The notes under the pieces: generated by a model
What the model saw: only the letters and a program-made list of their open reading frames with translations
Told to the model about the DNA's origin: nothing
The model's database searches: none
Position numbers and translations under genes: made by a program
Origin: Thiohalomonas sp963783235
Lineage (GTDB): Bacteria > Pseudomonadota > Gammaproteobacteria > Thiohalomonadales > Thiohalomonadaceae
Direction: 5' to 3'
Assembly (NCBI GenBank): GCA_963783235.1
Contig: CAWAMN010000001.1
Coordinates: forward strand, 1,922,001-1,986,000
DNA: 64,000 nucleotides
Shown here: piece after piece, positions 40,908 through 48,910 of the stretch
Layout: each line of letters starts with the position of its first letter
Numbering within the stretch: position 1 is the stretch's first letter

Positions 40908-41089
40908 ACCACAGAGGATACAGAGAACACAGAGGCCAAGAAAATCTCACACATAAGTCCTTCAGACTCCATCCCGCGGCATCCTGCTACGAAGTTTCTC
41001 CTAACGAATCAAAAACCTAAACGGCCACCGAAGAGCCCTCCCGGATGGAATTCGGTTTTCACCTCTGGGATCTCTGTGCCCTCTGTGGT
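40908..41089. repeat. 9-mer-triad element E5 between the ftsH-like gene and the slipin gene
   Basis: CAGAG-subtype arms: ACCACAGAG GATACAGAG AACACAGAG at 40908-40934 and, inverted from 41089, ACCACAGAG GGCACAGAG ATCCCAGAG. The core contains CATCCCGCGGCATCCTGCTA, a degenerate copy of the REP-like unit at 32066. It fills the gap between two convergent genes. Confidence 0.75.
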
Positions 41090-41098
41090 TTAACCTGG

Positions 41099-41851
41099 CT
41101 ACTGGCGCAGCTTGTCCATTAGAGGCTGGAGAACATCCATCGGCAGCGGAAATACGATGGTGGAATTCTTCTCTCCGGCGATATCGGTCAGGGTCTGCAG
41201 ATACCGCAGCGTTATCGCCTGCGGGGACTTGCCGAGCACATCAGAGGCCTGTCGCAGTTTCTCCGATGCCTGCATCTCGCCTTCGGCGTGAATGATCTTC
41301 GCGCGCCGCACCCGTTCCGCCTCCGCCTGTTTGGCAATGGCGCGGATCATGCTCTCATCCAGGTCCACATGCTTGATCTCGACATTGGAGACCTTGATGC
41401 CCCAGGCATCGGTCTGCTCGTCGAGGATATTTTGAATATCATCGTTGAGCTGTTCACGCGAGGCGAGCATGTCATCGAGGTCGTGCTGACCGAGCACGGA
41501 ACGCAGGGTGGTTTGGGCCAGCTGGCTGGTGGCCTCATAGTAATTCTCTACCTGAATGATGGCCCTCTCCGCATCGAGAACACGGAAGTAAATCACCGCG
41601 TTCACCTTCACGGAGACATTGTCGCGGGAGATGACATCCTGCGAAGGGACATCCATGACAATGGTCCGCAGATCCACCCGAACCATCTGCTGGATTATAG
41701 GGATCACCAGGCGTAGCCCCGGGCCCTTCACCTTCCAGAAGCGCCCGAGTTGGAACACCACGCCCCGTTCGTACTCGCGGAGCACCCGAAAGGCGCTGAA
41801 TATGATGACGGCGACGAAGCCGATAGCGATCAGGATGAAGTAGTTGAACAT
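41099..41851 (-). CDS. Slipin / SPFH-family membrane protein
   Basis: 250 residues. One N-terminal membrane segment (YFILIAIGFVAVIIFSAF) is followed by the SPFH/band-7 domain: REYERGVVFQLGRFWKVKGP, VDLRTIVMDVPSQDVISRDN, SVKVNAVIYFRV. A charged helix rich in Ala and Glu (QAEAERVRRAKIIHAEGEMQ) follows and drives oligomerisation. It forms ring scaffolds in the inner membrane. The NfeD protease-like partner starts a conserved pair 4 bp upstream. Confidence 0.93.
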   Translation of the reverse strand: MFNYFILIAIGFVAVIIFSAFRVLREYERGVVFQLGRFWKVKGPGLRLVIPIIQQMVRVDLRTIVMDVPSQDVISRDNVSVKVNAVIYFRVLDAERAIIQVENYYEATSQLAQTTLRSVLGQHDLDDMLASREQLNDDIQNILDEQTDAWGIKVSNVEIKHVDLDESMIRAIAKQAEAERVRRAKIIHAEGEMQASEKLRQASDVLGKSPQAITLRYLQTLTDIAGEKNSTIVFPLPMDVLQPLMDKLRQ

Positions 41852-41855
41852 TGTC

Positions 41856-43265
41856 CTAAGCCCCTGTTCTCTCCTGCGTTCCCGTTTCCGGCGTCACGTT
41901 CAGGCAAAGCCCGTCCATTCCCGTGACCCGAACCTTATCTCCCTTGCTTACCGGTGCATCGGTTCTCGCCCGCCACCGCTCGCCATGGGCACGAACATCC
42001 CCTTCACGGTCGAAGTCCTCCAAAGCGGTAGCCTCCAGCCCCAGCATCTCCTCACTGCCGCTGACTACCGGCCGGTGTCGCGCCTTCAAGACGGCGCTCA
42101 TCAGAAACATGAAAAGCCCACCGGAAAACAGTGCGATGCTCCCAATCAGCGCGAGCGAAATTCCGAATCCGGGGGCATCCGTGTCGATAAGGATAACCGA
42201 ACCGATCACGAAGGCAGCCAGACCGCCGACCCCGAGCGCCCCGAAGCTGGGGGCAAACGCCTCCCCGACCATCAATGCTATCCCCAGCACGATCAGAGCC
42301 AACCCGGCATAGTTGATAGGGAGGACTTGTAGCGCGAAAAGTGCCAGTAGCAGGCTTATGGCGCCGATGATCCCCGGAATCAGCGCTCCGGGATTGGAAA
42401 ACTCGAAGATGAGCCCGTAAATACCGATTAACATCAAAATGTAGGCGATGTTGGGGTTGGTGATCACCGCCAGCAGCTCGCTGCGCCAGTCCGGCTCCAT
42501 GGCCACGAGGCTCATCCCCTTGGTATCGAGGGTCTGCTCCACATTGTTGACGGTCACGGTGCGGCCGTCGATCTGCTGAAGCAGGGCCTGCGGATCCCGG
42601 GCGATGAGATCGATGACGTTCTTCTTCAGCGCCTCGTTGGCGCTGAGGCTGACGCCGCGGCGAACCGCCTGTTCAGCCCATTCGGCATTGCGCCCGCGCA
42701 GTTCGGCCAAACCGCGAATGTAGGCCACGGCATCGTTGACCACTTTGTTCATTTTCGGGTCGTCATAGGTGGGGGCAGGCTCTTTCGCGGCCGGTTGCTC
42801 GCCTTTGCCCTGATCTTGTTCGGGCTTACCGCCTTGCTCGTCCCCGCCCGGCAGGGGCGAACCGCCGCCCATCGAGACCGGTGTTGCGGCCCCCAGGTTA
42901 GTGGCCGGCGCCATGGCGGCGATGTGGCTGGCATAGGCGATATACGTTCCCGCCGATGCGGCGCGGGCACCGCGGGGATAGACATAACTCACCACAGGGA
43001 TGGGTGAGGCGAGGATGGCCTTGATGATATCCCGCATCGCCGAGTCGAGCCCGCCGGGGGTATCCATGCGCAGAATGGCCAGCCCGGCCCCTTGGCTCAC
43101 TGCCTTGTCCAGGGAGCGTTGCACATAGTCGCTCGTCGCGGGGCCGATAGGCCCCTCGATATCGAGCCTCACGGCGTGATTTTCTGCGGGTGTCGCATCC
43201 TGTGCGCCAGCCGGAGTGAAGGCCACGATCGCCAGTAACAGTGAGAGCCGAAGGAGAAAATCCAT
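41856..43265 (-). CDS. NfeD-family membrane protein with ClpP-class serine protease domain
   Basis: 469 residues. Signal peptide (LRLSLLLAIVAFTPAGAQ), then a ClpP/crotonase-fold protease domain (LAILRMDTPGGLDSAMRDII, VYPRGARAASAGTYIAYASH with the nucleophile Ser in ASAGT, and a conserved Lys later), four or five membrane segments (about 255-395) and a C-terminal OB-fold NfeD domain (ALEDFDREGDVRAHGERWRA). The family cleaves the C-terminus of partner slipins. It lies 4 bp before the slipin gene, the standard arrangement. A low-complexity linker (GGDEQGGKPEQDQGKGEQPA) lies in the protease domain. Confidence 0.93.
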   Translation of the reverse strand: MDFLLRLSLLLAIVAFTPAGAQDATPAENHAVRLDIEGPIGPATSDYVQRSLDKAVSQGAGLAILRMDTPGGLDSAMRDIIKAILASPIPVVSYVYPRGARAASAGTYIAYASHIAAMAPATNLGAATPVSMGGGSPLPGGDEQGGKPEQDQGKGEQPAAKEPAPTYDDPKMNKVVNDAVAYIRGLAELRGRNAEWAEQAVRRGVSLSANEALKKNVIDLIARDPQALLQQIDGRTVTVNNVEQTLDTKGMSLVAMEPDWRSELLAVITNPNIAYILMLIGIYGLIFEFSNPGALIPGIIGAISLLLALFALQVLPINYAGLALIVLGIALMVGEAFAPSFGALGVGGLAAFVIGSVILIDTDAPGFGISLALIGSIALFSGGLFMFLMSAVLKARHRPVVSGSEEMLGLEATALEDFDREGDVRAHGERWRARTDAPVSKGDKVRVTGMDGLCLNVTPETGTQERTGA

Positions 43266-43299
43266 TCTTTATTTCGGTTAGGAACTCCAACCCCGAGTC

Positions 43300-43366
43300 T
43301 AGCAGGCTGTTGAAAAAGGGTTTTGTCCCTTCTCCCCAGGGAGAAGGCGTTTTTCAAAAGCTTGCC
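43300..43366. repeat. Short copy of the AGGCTGTTGAAAAA miniature element
   Basis: The left end TAGCAGGCTGTTGAAAAA is identical to that of the full copy at 43562. A hairpin (CTTCTCCCCAGGGAGAAG) follows, and the right end TTTTTCAAAAGCTTGCCA is a decayed inverted repeat. About 67 bp. Confidence 0.65.
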
Positions 43367-43561
43367 AGCGCCCGTTCACGGGGAGAACCACAGGCGCTAG
43401 GCGATAAATTCCGGTCGATGCTAGACTCGGCGGTTCATTGGGGGCGCCCGCTCTCCCAAGTCCCCGGGACTTTTTCGCCCATGCCGCGGCCGCAAGCCGC
43501 CCCACTACCATGGAAGGCCGGGCGGATGATTCCCACCATAACGGACGCCACCGCGGGCGTT
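43367..43561. other. Non-coding spacer between two miniature-element copies
   Basis: 195 bp between the nfeD gene and the zinc hydrolase gene. No gene, terminator or clear promoter is visible. Contains a few short GC palindromes only. Confidence 0.4.
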
Positions 43562-43707
43562 TAGCAGGCTGTTGAAAAAGGTTTTTATCCCTTCTCCCTG
43601 AGGGAGAAGGTTAGGATGAGGGGGATAAAATCAGTAACTTACCTTTTATTGAGTCCCCTCACCCCAGCCCTCTCCCTCTGGAGAGGGTGTTTTTCAACAG
43701 CCTGTTA
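43562..43707. mobile_element. Miniature inverted-repeat element (146 bp)
   Basis: Terminal inverted repeats AGGCTGTTGAAAAA (43566-43579) and TTTTTCAACAGCCT (43690-43703) are perfect and extend with one mismatch to TTAGCAGG / CTAACAGG. Inside are two hairpins, CTTCTCCCTGAGGGAGAAG and the CCCTCTCCCTCTGGAGAGGG unit. It has no coding capacity, as expected for a MITE moved in trans. Confidence 0.78.
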
Positions 43708-43792
43708 GGGCGCAGTCGGTGTATGTTTGTGAACGGGAAACTTAATAACAATACCGGCATTTGCCGGAGCCAATACCCCACAGGAGGATTCA

Positions 43793-44743
43793 GTGAAAAC
43801 GATTATCGCGTTTGTTGCCGCGCTGTTCATCGCGTCGGCCACCGCCGCCGAGCGAGGGCCTGCCGTTCCGGACTATCCCGCCGACCAGGTGGCGGAAAAC
43901 ACCTACGTCATTCATGGGCCCATGGGTTACCCCTCACCGGAGAATCAGGGCTTCATGAACAACCCGGCTTTCGTGATCACCGATGATGGCGTTGTGGTGG
44001 TCGATCCGGGCTCGAGTGTGCAGACCGGTGAGATGGTCCTGCGCCAGATTCGAAAGATAACCGACGCGCCCGTGGCCGCGGTGCTCAATACCCATGTGCA
44101 TGGCGACCACTGGCTGGGCAACCATGCGTTCCGCAACGCCGATCCGCAAGTGCCCATCTATGGCCACCCCAACATGATCAAGGGCGTGGAAGAGGGTGCG
44201 GGAGAGGAGTGGATCGGCCGCATGGACCGCTCGACCGAAGGCGCCACTGCCGGCACCGAAGTCCGGGGCCCCAACATCGCGGTGGGCGACGGGGACAACG
44301 TCAGCTTCGGCGGTACCACCTTTCGGTTCCACCACCCGGGAGCGGCGCATACCAACACGGACATTATGATCGAGGTGCCGGAAAAGAAGGTGCTCTTCCT
44401 GGCCGACAACGTCTGCAATGAACGCATCGTGCGCATGGACGACGGCACCTTTCGCGGCAGTGTGGAGGTGATCGATGCCGCACTGGAGATCCCGGCCGAG
44501 GTCTATGTACCGGGTCACGGGCAGACGGCCGGCGTGGGCTTTGTTCACGACTACCGTGAATACCTGAACGGCGTCTATACCAGTGCCGAAGAGTTTTACG
44601 ACCAGGGAATGGCGCCCTTTGAAATGAAGCCGATGATTGAAGAACGCCTGTCGCGCTTCAAGGACTGGAACGGCTTCGAGGATGAACTCGGCAAGCACAT
44701 CAGCCTGGCGGTGCTGGAAGTCGAGCAGGCGATGTTCGAGTAG
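43793..44743 (+). CDS. Periplasmic metallo-beta-lactamase-fold hydrolase (SoxH-like)
   Basis: 316 residues from a GTG start 5 nt after AGGAGG. Signal peptide (IIAFVAALFIASATAA). The MBL zinc motif HxHxDH is THVHGDHWLGNHAF, with further ligands in FHHPGAAHTNTDIMI (His), LFLADNVCNE (Asp) and VYVPGHGQTA (His). It resembles the SoxH / quinoprotein-relay zinc hydrolase group, which is exported and often found with sulfur or methanol oxidation genes; the substrate is unknown. It is a single gene, flanked by a MITE upstream and a REP copy downstream. Confidence 0.88.
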   Translation: MKTIIAFVAALFIASATAAERGPAVPDYPADQVAENTYVIHGPMGYPSPENQGFMNNPAFVITDDGVVVVDPGSSVQTGEMVLRQIRKITDAPVAAVLNTHVHGDHWLGNHAFRNADPQVPIYGHPNMIKGVEEGAGEEWIGRMDRSTEGATAGTEVRGPNIAVGDGDNVSFGGTTFRFHHPGAAHTNTDIMIEVPEKKVLFLADNVCNERIVRMDDGTFRGSVEVIDAALEIPAEVYVPGHGQTAGVGFVHDYREYLNGVYTSAEEFYDQGMAPFEMKPMIEERLSRFKDWNGFEDELGKHISLAVLEVEQAMFE

Positions 44744-44789
44744 TCAACGGCCCACGGTGTTGGAGCGTCATTGTGGCGCGAGGGCCCTT

Positions 44790-44814
44790 ATCGCGGCAGG
44801 ATGCCGCTCCCACT
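44790..44814. repeat. REP-like palindrome, third copy
   Basis: On the minus strand this reads GGAGCGGCATCCTGCCGCGA, identical to the two copies at 32066-32180. It lies between convergent genes, a usual site for REP sequences. Confidence 0.7.
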
Positions 44815-44821
44815 CCCGATA

Positions 44822-45463
44822 TCAGCTCTTCCCGCCGAGAGTCTCCAGCGACTCTTCCGCAATCTCCCGCACCTCGCTGCTTTCGTCCTCGAGTCGTTCA
44901 CGAAGGTAAGGTTCGGCCTCCGGTGAACCGCTCAAACCCAGGAGGTGGCAGGCATCGCTGCGTATCCGGTGGTCTGCATGACGGGACAGATCACCCAGGC
45001 GAGGCACCAAGGGATTCAGTTCATCACCGCCCGCATGGCTCTCCAGGAGTGCATTGGCTCCTACCCGGACCTGCATAGGCGCTTCCGGATCGCCCACAAG
45101 GTCCAGGGTTTCCGGCAGCCGTTTCGGGTCGGCTTCGAGATAGGCCTCGGCTTCAGGGAGTTTCCCGGAACTCAGTAACTCCCGCAGATAATCACTACCC
45201 CCTTCCTCGTTAGCCGCCTTTTCGGCCCACTGCTTGAGCGCCCCCGGCGTCTGGGCCCCCTCCAGGATATAGGGACCGATACGGGTCCATGGCGCTGAGC
45301 GCACGCCCAGCTCCGCCGCCTTCTCCGGATGGACGGCCACGTTGACAACCTCCAAGCGGCCGATTGCTCCTGTCTTCACCAAATCGGCAAGGCCTTGCAG
45401 GACCACCGGACAGTGGGGGCAGCCGGGGGCAATGAACAGGAGGGCATCGGGGGCTTGGGGCAT
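44822..45463 (-). CDS. Thioredoxin-fold protein fused to HEAT repeats
   Basis: 213 residues. The N-terminal part is a thioredoxin-like fold with a CPHC active site (LLFIAPGCPHCPVVLQGLAD) and the cis-Pro region VRSAPWTRIGPYIL. From about residue 95 come alpha-helical HEAT-type repeats: APMQVRVGANALLES, HADHRIRSDACHLLGL and SSEVREIAEESLETLGG. There is no signal peptide, so it should act in the cytoplasm. HEAT repeats usually bind proteins, so this may be a client-specific disulfide reductase. I do not recognise a gene name. Confidence 0.8.
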   Translation of the reverse strand: MPQAPDALLFIAPGCPHCPVVLQGLADLVKTGAIGRLEVVNVAVHPEKAAELGVRSAPWTRIGPYILEGAQTPGALKQWAEKAANEEGGSDYLRELLSSGKLPEAEAYLEADPKRLPETLDLVGDPEAPMQVRVGANALLESHAGGDELNPLVPRLGDLSRHADHRIRSDACHLLGLSGSPEAEPYLRERLEDESSEVREIAEESLETLGGKS

Positions 45464-45506
45464 GAGTAGACTCCTCGAAAATCGGTGCTCTAGTGTACTT
45501 GTTTCC

Positions 45507-46463
45507 CTAATTCACAACGTTGAGCGGCTTCCCGGCCAGGAAAGCCCTGATATTGCCCGTCAACTGGTCCACCAGGCGCTGCCGCGACTCGCGGCTCGCC
45601 CAGGCCACATGCGGTGTGACAATCAGGTTGGGAATACCGGGCTCCAGCAGCGGGTTGCCCTCGCGTGGCGGTTCACGGGTCAATACGTCCACAGCGGCCC
45701 CGCCGATGGCTCCGGCCTTCAATGCTGCGGCCAGTGCCTCCTCGTCGACAATACCGCCACGGGCGGTATTGATGAGCAGCGCATCGGTTTTCATTTTCGC
45801 CAGCTCGTCGGGGCCAATCAGATCGCGGGTTTCCGGCGTCAGAGGACAATGGAGACTCAATACGTCCACCTGCGACAGCATCTCGTTCAGCGGGATTCTG
45901 TCCGCCGCCGGCGCCCCACCCGGGCGCTGTGCGATCAGCACCTGCATGCCGAAGGCGTCTTCCGCGGCCCTCGCCACCGCCCGGCCCAGTTCGCCATACC
46001 CGACGATGCCGAGAACAAGCCCGTTCAACTCGCGGATGGGAAAATCCAGCAGGCAAAACTGCTCTGCCCGTTGCCAGTGGCCCCGAACGACGTAGTCGTG
46101 ATAATCGATCAGCCGCCGGCTATGCGCCAAAATCAAAGCCATGACATGCTGCACGACCGAGGGCGTGGCGTAGGCCCGCACGTTGGAAACCGTGATCCCG
46201 TTCTCTCGGGCGGCAGCCAGGTCGATATTATTGGTGCCGGTCGCGGCGATGGCGATAAACTTCAGGTTGGGCGCCCGGGCCAGAACGGCAGCATCCAGCA
46301 CGACCTTGTTGCTGACCACCACCGCAGCATCGGCGATACGCTCCGATACCTGCTCGGGCGCGGTCGCGTCGTGAAGTTCCCACTCCGGGAGCGTGGATTC
46401 GAAGCCGGAGAGATCCATGTCACCACGGTCGAGACTGGCCCGATCCAGCATAACGCCTTTCAT
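45507..46463 (-). CDS. D-2-hydroxyacid dehydrogenase (glycerate/hydroxypyruvate reductase type)
   Basis: 318 residues. Rossmann motif GLVLGIVGYGELGRAVARAA, the catalytic Arg in LINTARGGIVDEEALAAAL, the Glu in the VDVLTREPP segment and the His in NLIVTPHVAWAS. The closest pattern is hydroxypyruvate reductase HprA (glycerate dehydrogenase), but substrate choice cannot be read from sequence. The open frame extends upstream to 46808 across the small gene on the other strand; the ATG at 46463 gives the family start (MKGVMLDRASLDRGDMDLSG). Confidence 0.9.
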   Translation of the reverse strand: MKGVMLDRASLDRGDMDLSGFESTLPEWELHDATAPEQVSERIADAAVVVSNKVVLDAAVLARAPNLKFIAIAATGTNNIDLAAARENGITVSNVRAYATPSVVQHVMALILAHSRRLIDYHDYVVRGHWQRAEQFCLLDFPIRELNGLVLGIVGYGELGRAVARAAEDAFGMQVLIAQRPGGAPAADRIPLNEMLSQVDVLSLHCPLTPETRDLIGPDELAKMKTDALLINTARGGIVDEEALAAALKAGAIGGAAVDVLTREPPREGNPLLEPGIPNLIVTPHVAWASRESRQRLVDQLTGNIRAFLAGKPLNVVN

Positions 46464-46592
46464 GGCCGACTCCTCTGCAGGTTGGGACAAAGCCGAGTAT
46501 TCATGTAGACTTTTTCTATTCTTCAGGATACTACGCCGAAATCCCGACGACCTACCGACCGATAAAATTGGACCGCAAGGTCCGGAGAGACA

Positions 46593-46874
46593 ATGAGCGA
46601 AAACGACTTTAGCAAAGAAGAGCAGATCCTGCGTGCCGTCAAAAAGGTGCTCACCGAGGTCATTAAGGACACTGCAACCGAACCCGGCATCAAACACCCC
46701 TTGAGCGAGAACACCATCAACGGTCTGCGGGACTGTCTGGTGCTGATCAGCCAGAGGGAGCAGGTATTGGCTGAAGAGAACGACCGTCCCATGGACATGC
46801 GCCCTCACTTCAAAGATGAGCCGAAGCCGCAGGGCGATGTGGTCGTACCAATCGATTCGTTGAAGAAGAAATAG
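46593..46874 (+). CDS. Small conserved hypothetical protein
   Basis: 93 residues, hydrophilic, no signal or membrane segment. Helical first half (KEEQILRAVKKVLTEVIKDT) and a middle segment LSENTINGLRDCLVLISQRE; the tail is Lys-rich (SLKKK). The ATG follows GGAGAG at good spacing. It looks like a gammaproteobacterial family of short helical proteins known to me only as hypothetical. Divergent from the dehydrogenase gene, convergent with the disrupted gene at 46881. Confidence 0.75.
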   Translation: MSENDFSKEEQILRAVKKVLTEVIKDTATEPGIKHPLSENTINGLRDCLVLISQREQVLAEENDRPMDMRPHFKDEPKPQGDVVVPIDSLKKK

Positions 46875-46880
46875 CGCCGG

Positions 46881-47617
46881 CTATTGGCGCTCTATCGCCT
46901 CCTGCTGTCGGCGGTTACGATCTGCCAGTGCGCGTTTTACCTCCCTGGCCTGATCCAGATAGTCGCCAGGAGCGGCCATTTCCAGGCTGGAAGCGCTGCC
47001 GGTCTCTTCCGGTTCGCTGTTTTCCCCGGACGACTCCAGCGCGGGTAGCAGGTTTGCGTCGGGGTCGACCGTGACCTCCTCGAACGGAATGCCTTCGGGC
47101 GGGGCTTGGCCGTATTCCCAGCTACCTGCATCAGTTCGCCAGCGGTAAACCGTTACCTCCCGGTTTCCGGACAGGCCGGGTAAATCACCACTGAACGGCA
47201 GCTCGACTGCCGGAAGCCCCACATCCGGCAGTTGCAGGGCTCTCAGCTCATCCCAGCGAATTAGCGGACCGCCGTCCTGTCGAAGCGGCAGGATAAACAG
47301 ACCCGCTAGTGTACTGTTGCATGCTTGGCGATACTTTCAGAGCCCCCCAAAAATGTCAGGACAAGGCGCAGCGCGCAGGCAATGGTTATTCCCTTGTCAA
47401 GCGCTGCAACGCCGTCATGGCGTTTTTGGGGGGCTCCCTCCGGGCGAGCCGCTGGCCGGCCATCTGCGGCGTTGCGTTTCTTGGAAAGGGCGCGCCATTC
47501 CCTGCGAAACGCGCCTTGCATCTGGCCGGCCAGCGGCTCGCTGAATGCACCGCCAAGCATGCAACAGTACACTAGTACCAGCAGCGCCAGAAAGATGCGC
47601 ACGATGATGCGGCTCAT
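46881..47617 (-). pseudogene. DUF4124-like membrane-anchored protein split by a 262-bp miniature element
   Basis: Reading from 47617, MSRIIVRIFLALLVL is encoded, then the frame enters the element at 47575. After removal of the element and one CTAG copy (266 bp), the frame continues as AGLFILPLRQDGG, PLIRWDELRALQLPDVGLPA and so on to the stop at 46881: 156 residues, in phase. The restored protein has one N-terminal membrane helix, a VTVYRWRTDAGSWEYGQAPP block like DUF4124 domains, and a coiled C-terminus (QAREVKRALADRNRRQQEAI). The 3' part retains a GTG start at 47222, but the anchor is lost. The insertion probably abolished function recently, because no other defect is seen. Confidence 0.85.
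47306..47575. mobile_element. 262-bp MITE with 21-bp perfect inverted ends and CTAG target duplication
   Basis: Element 47310-47571. Ends start TGTACTGTTGCATGCTTGGC and are perfect over 21 bp in inverted orientation. CTAG flanks both sides (47306-47309 and 47572-47575), a 4-bp duplication that fits the YTAR target of IS5-type elements. Inside are two further stem-loops, GAGCCCCCCAAAAA with its complement and GCCGCTGGCCGGCCA with TGGCCGGCCAGCGGC. No transposase; mobilised in trans. Confidence 0.88.
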
Positions 47618-47676
47618 AGTCCCGTTTTCCCTTTCACGCTAGGATTGGCGCGGAGTGGAACCGGCCATGTACATCA

Positions 47677-47910
47677 ATGCCTGCCAAAGAAATACGATTC
47701 TTCCTCGATATACCCGCCAGCACCTACCGCGAATACTACTACGGCAGGATTGTCGACGTCATAGCGCAAAGCCGGGACGGGCGGACCATTCGTTTCCCTG
47801 CCGGGCTGCTCCGGCACGTGGTCACCCCCGACGGGGTTCGTGGCGAATTCGTTATGGAAATGGATGAAAATAACAAATTCGTGGCCATTCGAAAGGTACG
47901 CAATCCCTAA
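47677..47910 (+). CDS. DUF2835-family protein
   Basis: 77 residues. The sequence EIRFFLDIPASTYREYYYGR and IVDVIAQSRDGRTIRFPAGL matches the DUF2835 pattern of small gammaproteobacterial proteins. It is predicted to be soluble, with mixed beta structure (TPDGVRGEFVMEMDENNKFV). Role unknown. It is convergent with the patatin-like gene, 2 bp apart. Confidence 0.82.
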   Translation: MPAKEIRFFLDIPASTYREYYYGRIVDVIAQSRDGRTIRFPAGLLRHVVTPDGVRGEFVMEMDENNKFVAIRKVRNP

Positions 47911-47912
47911 CT

Positions 47913-48830
47913 TCAGGCGTTTTCGAAAGGAGCGAGCGCTGGCCGCATCTGTTTAACGGTCTGGTAGCCCACGTTGATGGCCTCGTCGGCCCGATCGAAC
48001 TCCAGTAAACCGATGTGGGCGAGTCGCGGTGCAATCAATACATCGGGCGGATCGCCAGCCATACGGCTCCGGGTGATGCGGTCCTGCATGATGTTGATGG
48101 AGGAGGCCAGCACATCGAACAGGCCCGGCGCCTTCGGGGCGCGGCCCGGCGTGGCGCCTCCCATCAGTTTGGAGCGCAATTCGTCACTGAAACGCTGCAC
48201 GACCTGGTCCCAAACGGCCTTGCTCTCGTCACGGCTTTTTTCCGGCTTGAGACGGGGCGAATGCATCAGGTGCTTGCCAACGATGTCCCCGTTGAGGTTT
48301 ACAGCAATGATGAGGTCGGCCCCCAGCGCCCGGGCCACCGAAACCGGCACCGGGTTGACCAGCCCGCCATCCACCAGGAATTCACCATTCACTTGGACGG
48401 GATTGAACAATCCCGGCAGAGCCATAGAGGCCCGAACCGCCTCCAGAATGGGGCCGGTCTGCAGCCAGATTTCATGGCCCGTATTCAGATTGGTGGCCAC
48501 AGCGGCGAAAAGGCGCTCCGCCTCGTCCATGTCCCGATCCCGGATATGCTTGCGGAAATAATCGGTCAGCGCCTCCCCGGCAATGAAACCGCCGGCCAGC
48601 TTGACGTCCATGAAACGGACGATGTCCCACCAATCGAGAGTCCGAGCCCACTCCTCCAGCCGATCCAGACTATTGGTGACATAAGCTGCCCCAACCAAGG
48701 CCCCGATCGAGGTGCCACAAACAACGTCCGGTTCGATACCCTCTTCCGCCAGAGCACGGATAACCCCAATATGAGCCCAGCCCCGGGCGGAGCCACTGCC
48801 GAGCGCCAGTGCGATTCGCGGTCTGCTCAT
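47913..48830 (-). CDS. Patatin-like phospholipase, RssA family
   Basis: 305 residues. Glycine-rich oxyanion start IALALGSGSARGWAHIGVIR, nucleophile serine in GTSIG (CGTSIGALVGAAY) and the catalytic Asp in FLVDGGLVNPVPVS. This Ser-Asp dyad defines patatin-like lipid acyl hydrolases. The tail resembles RssA/YchK-type proteins. GGAGGG lies 4 nt before the ATG at 48830; in-frame ATGs at 48833 and 48854 are alternatives. Substrate unknown. Divergent from the double-thioredoxin gene. Confidence 0.88.
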   Translation of the reverse strand: MSRPRIALALGSGSARGWAHIGVIRALAEEGIEPDVVCGTSIGALVGAAYVTNSLDRLEEWARTLDWWDIVRFMDVKLAGGFIAGEALTDYFRKHIRDRDMDEAERLFAAVATNLNTGHEIWLQTGPILEAVRASMALPGLFNPVQVNGEFLVDGGLVNPVPVSVARALGADLIIAVNLNGDIVGKHLMHSPRLKPEKSRDESKAVWDQVVQRFSDELRSKLMGGATPGRAPKAPGLFDVLASSINIMQDRITRSRMAGDPPDVLIAPRLAHIGLLEFDRADEAINVGYQTVKQMRPALAPFENA

Positions 48831-48910
48831 CATCCCTCCGTTGGTTTGCGCCATTATACGGTCAGGTCCCTCCCTGCACAGAGGGCTTGCGTATGGTTTA
48901 TCATCGGTTT

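Noticed and set aside
47306..47617. Minus-strand open frame starting MSRIIVRIF as a separate small secreted protein
   Set aside because: Only the first 15 or so codons are native; the rest is MITE sequence read through. It is the 5' end of the split gene.
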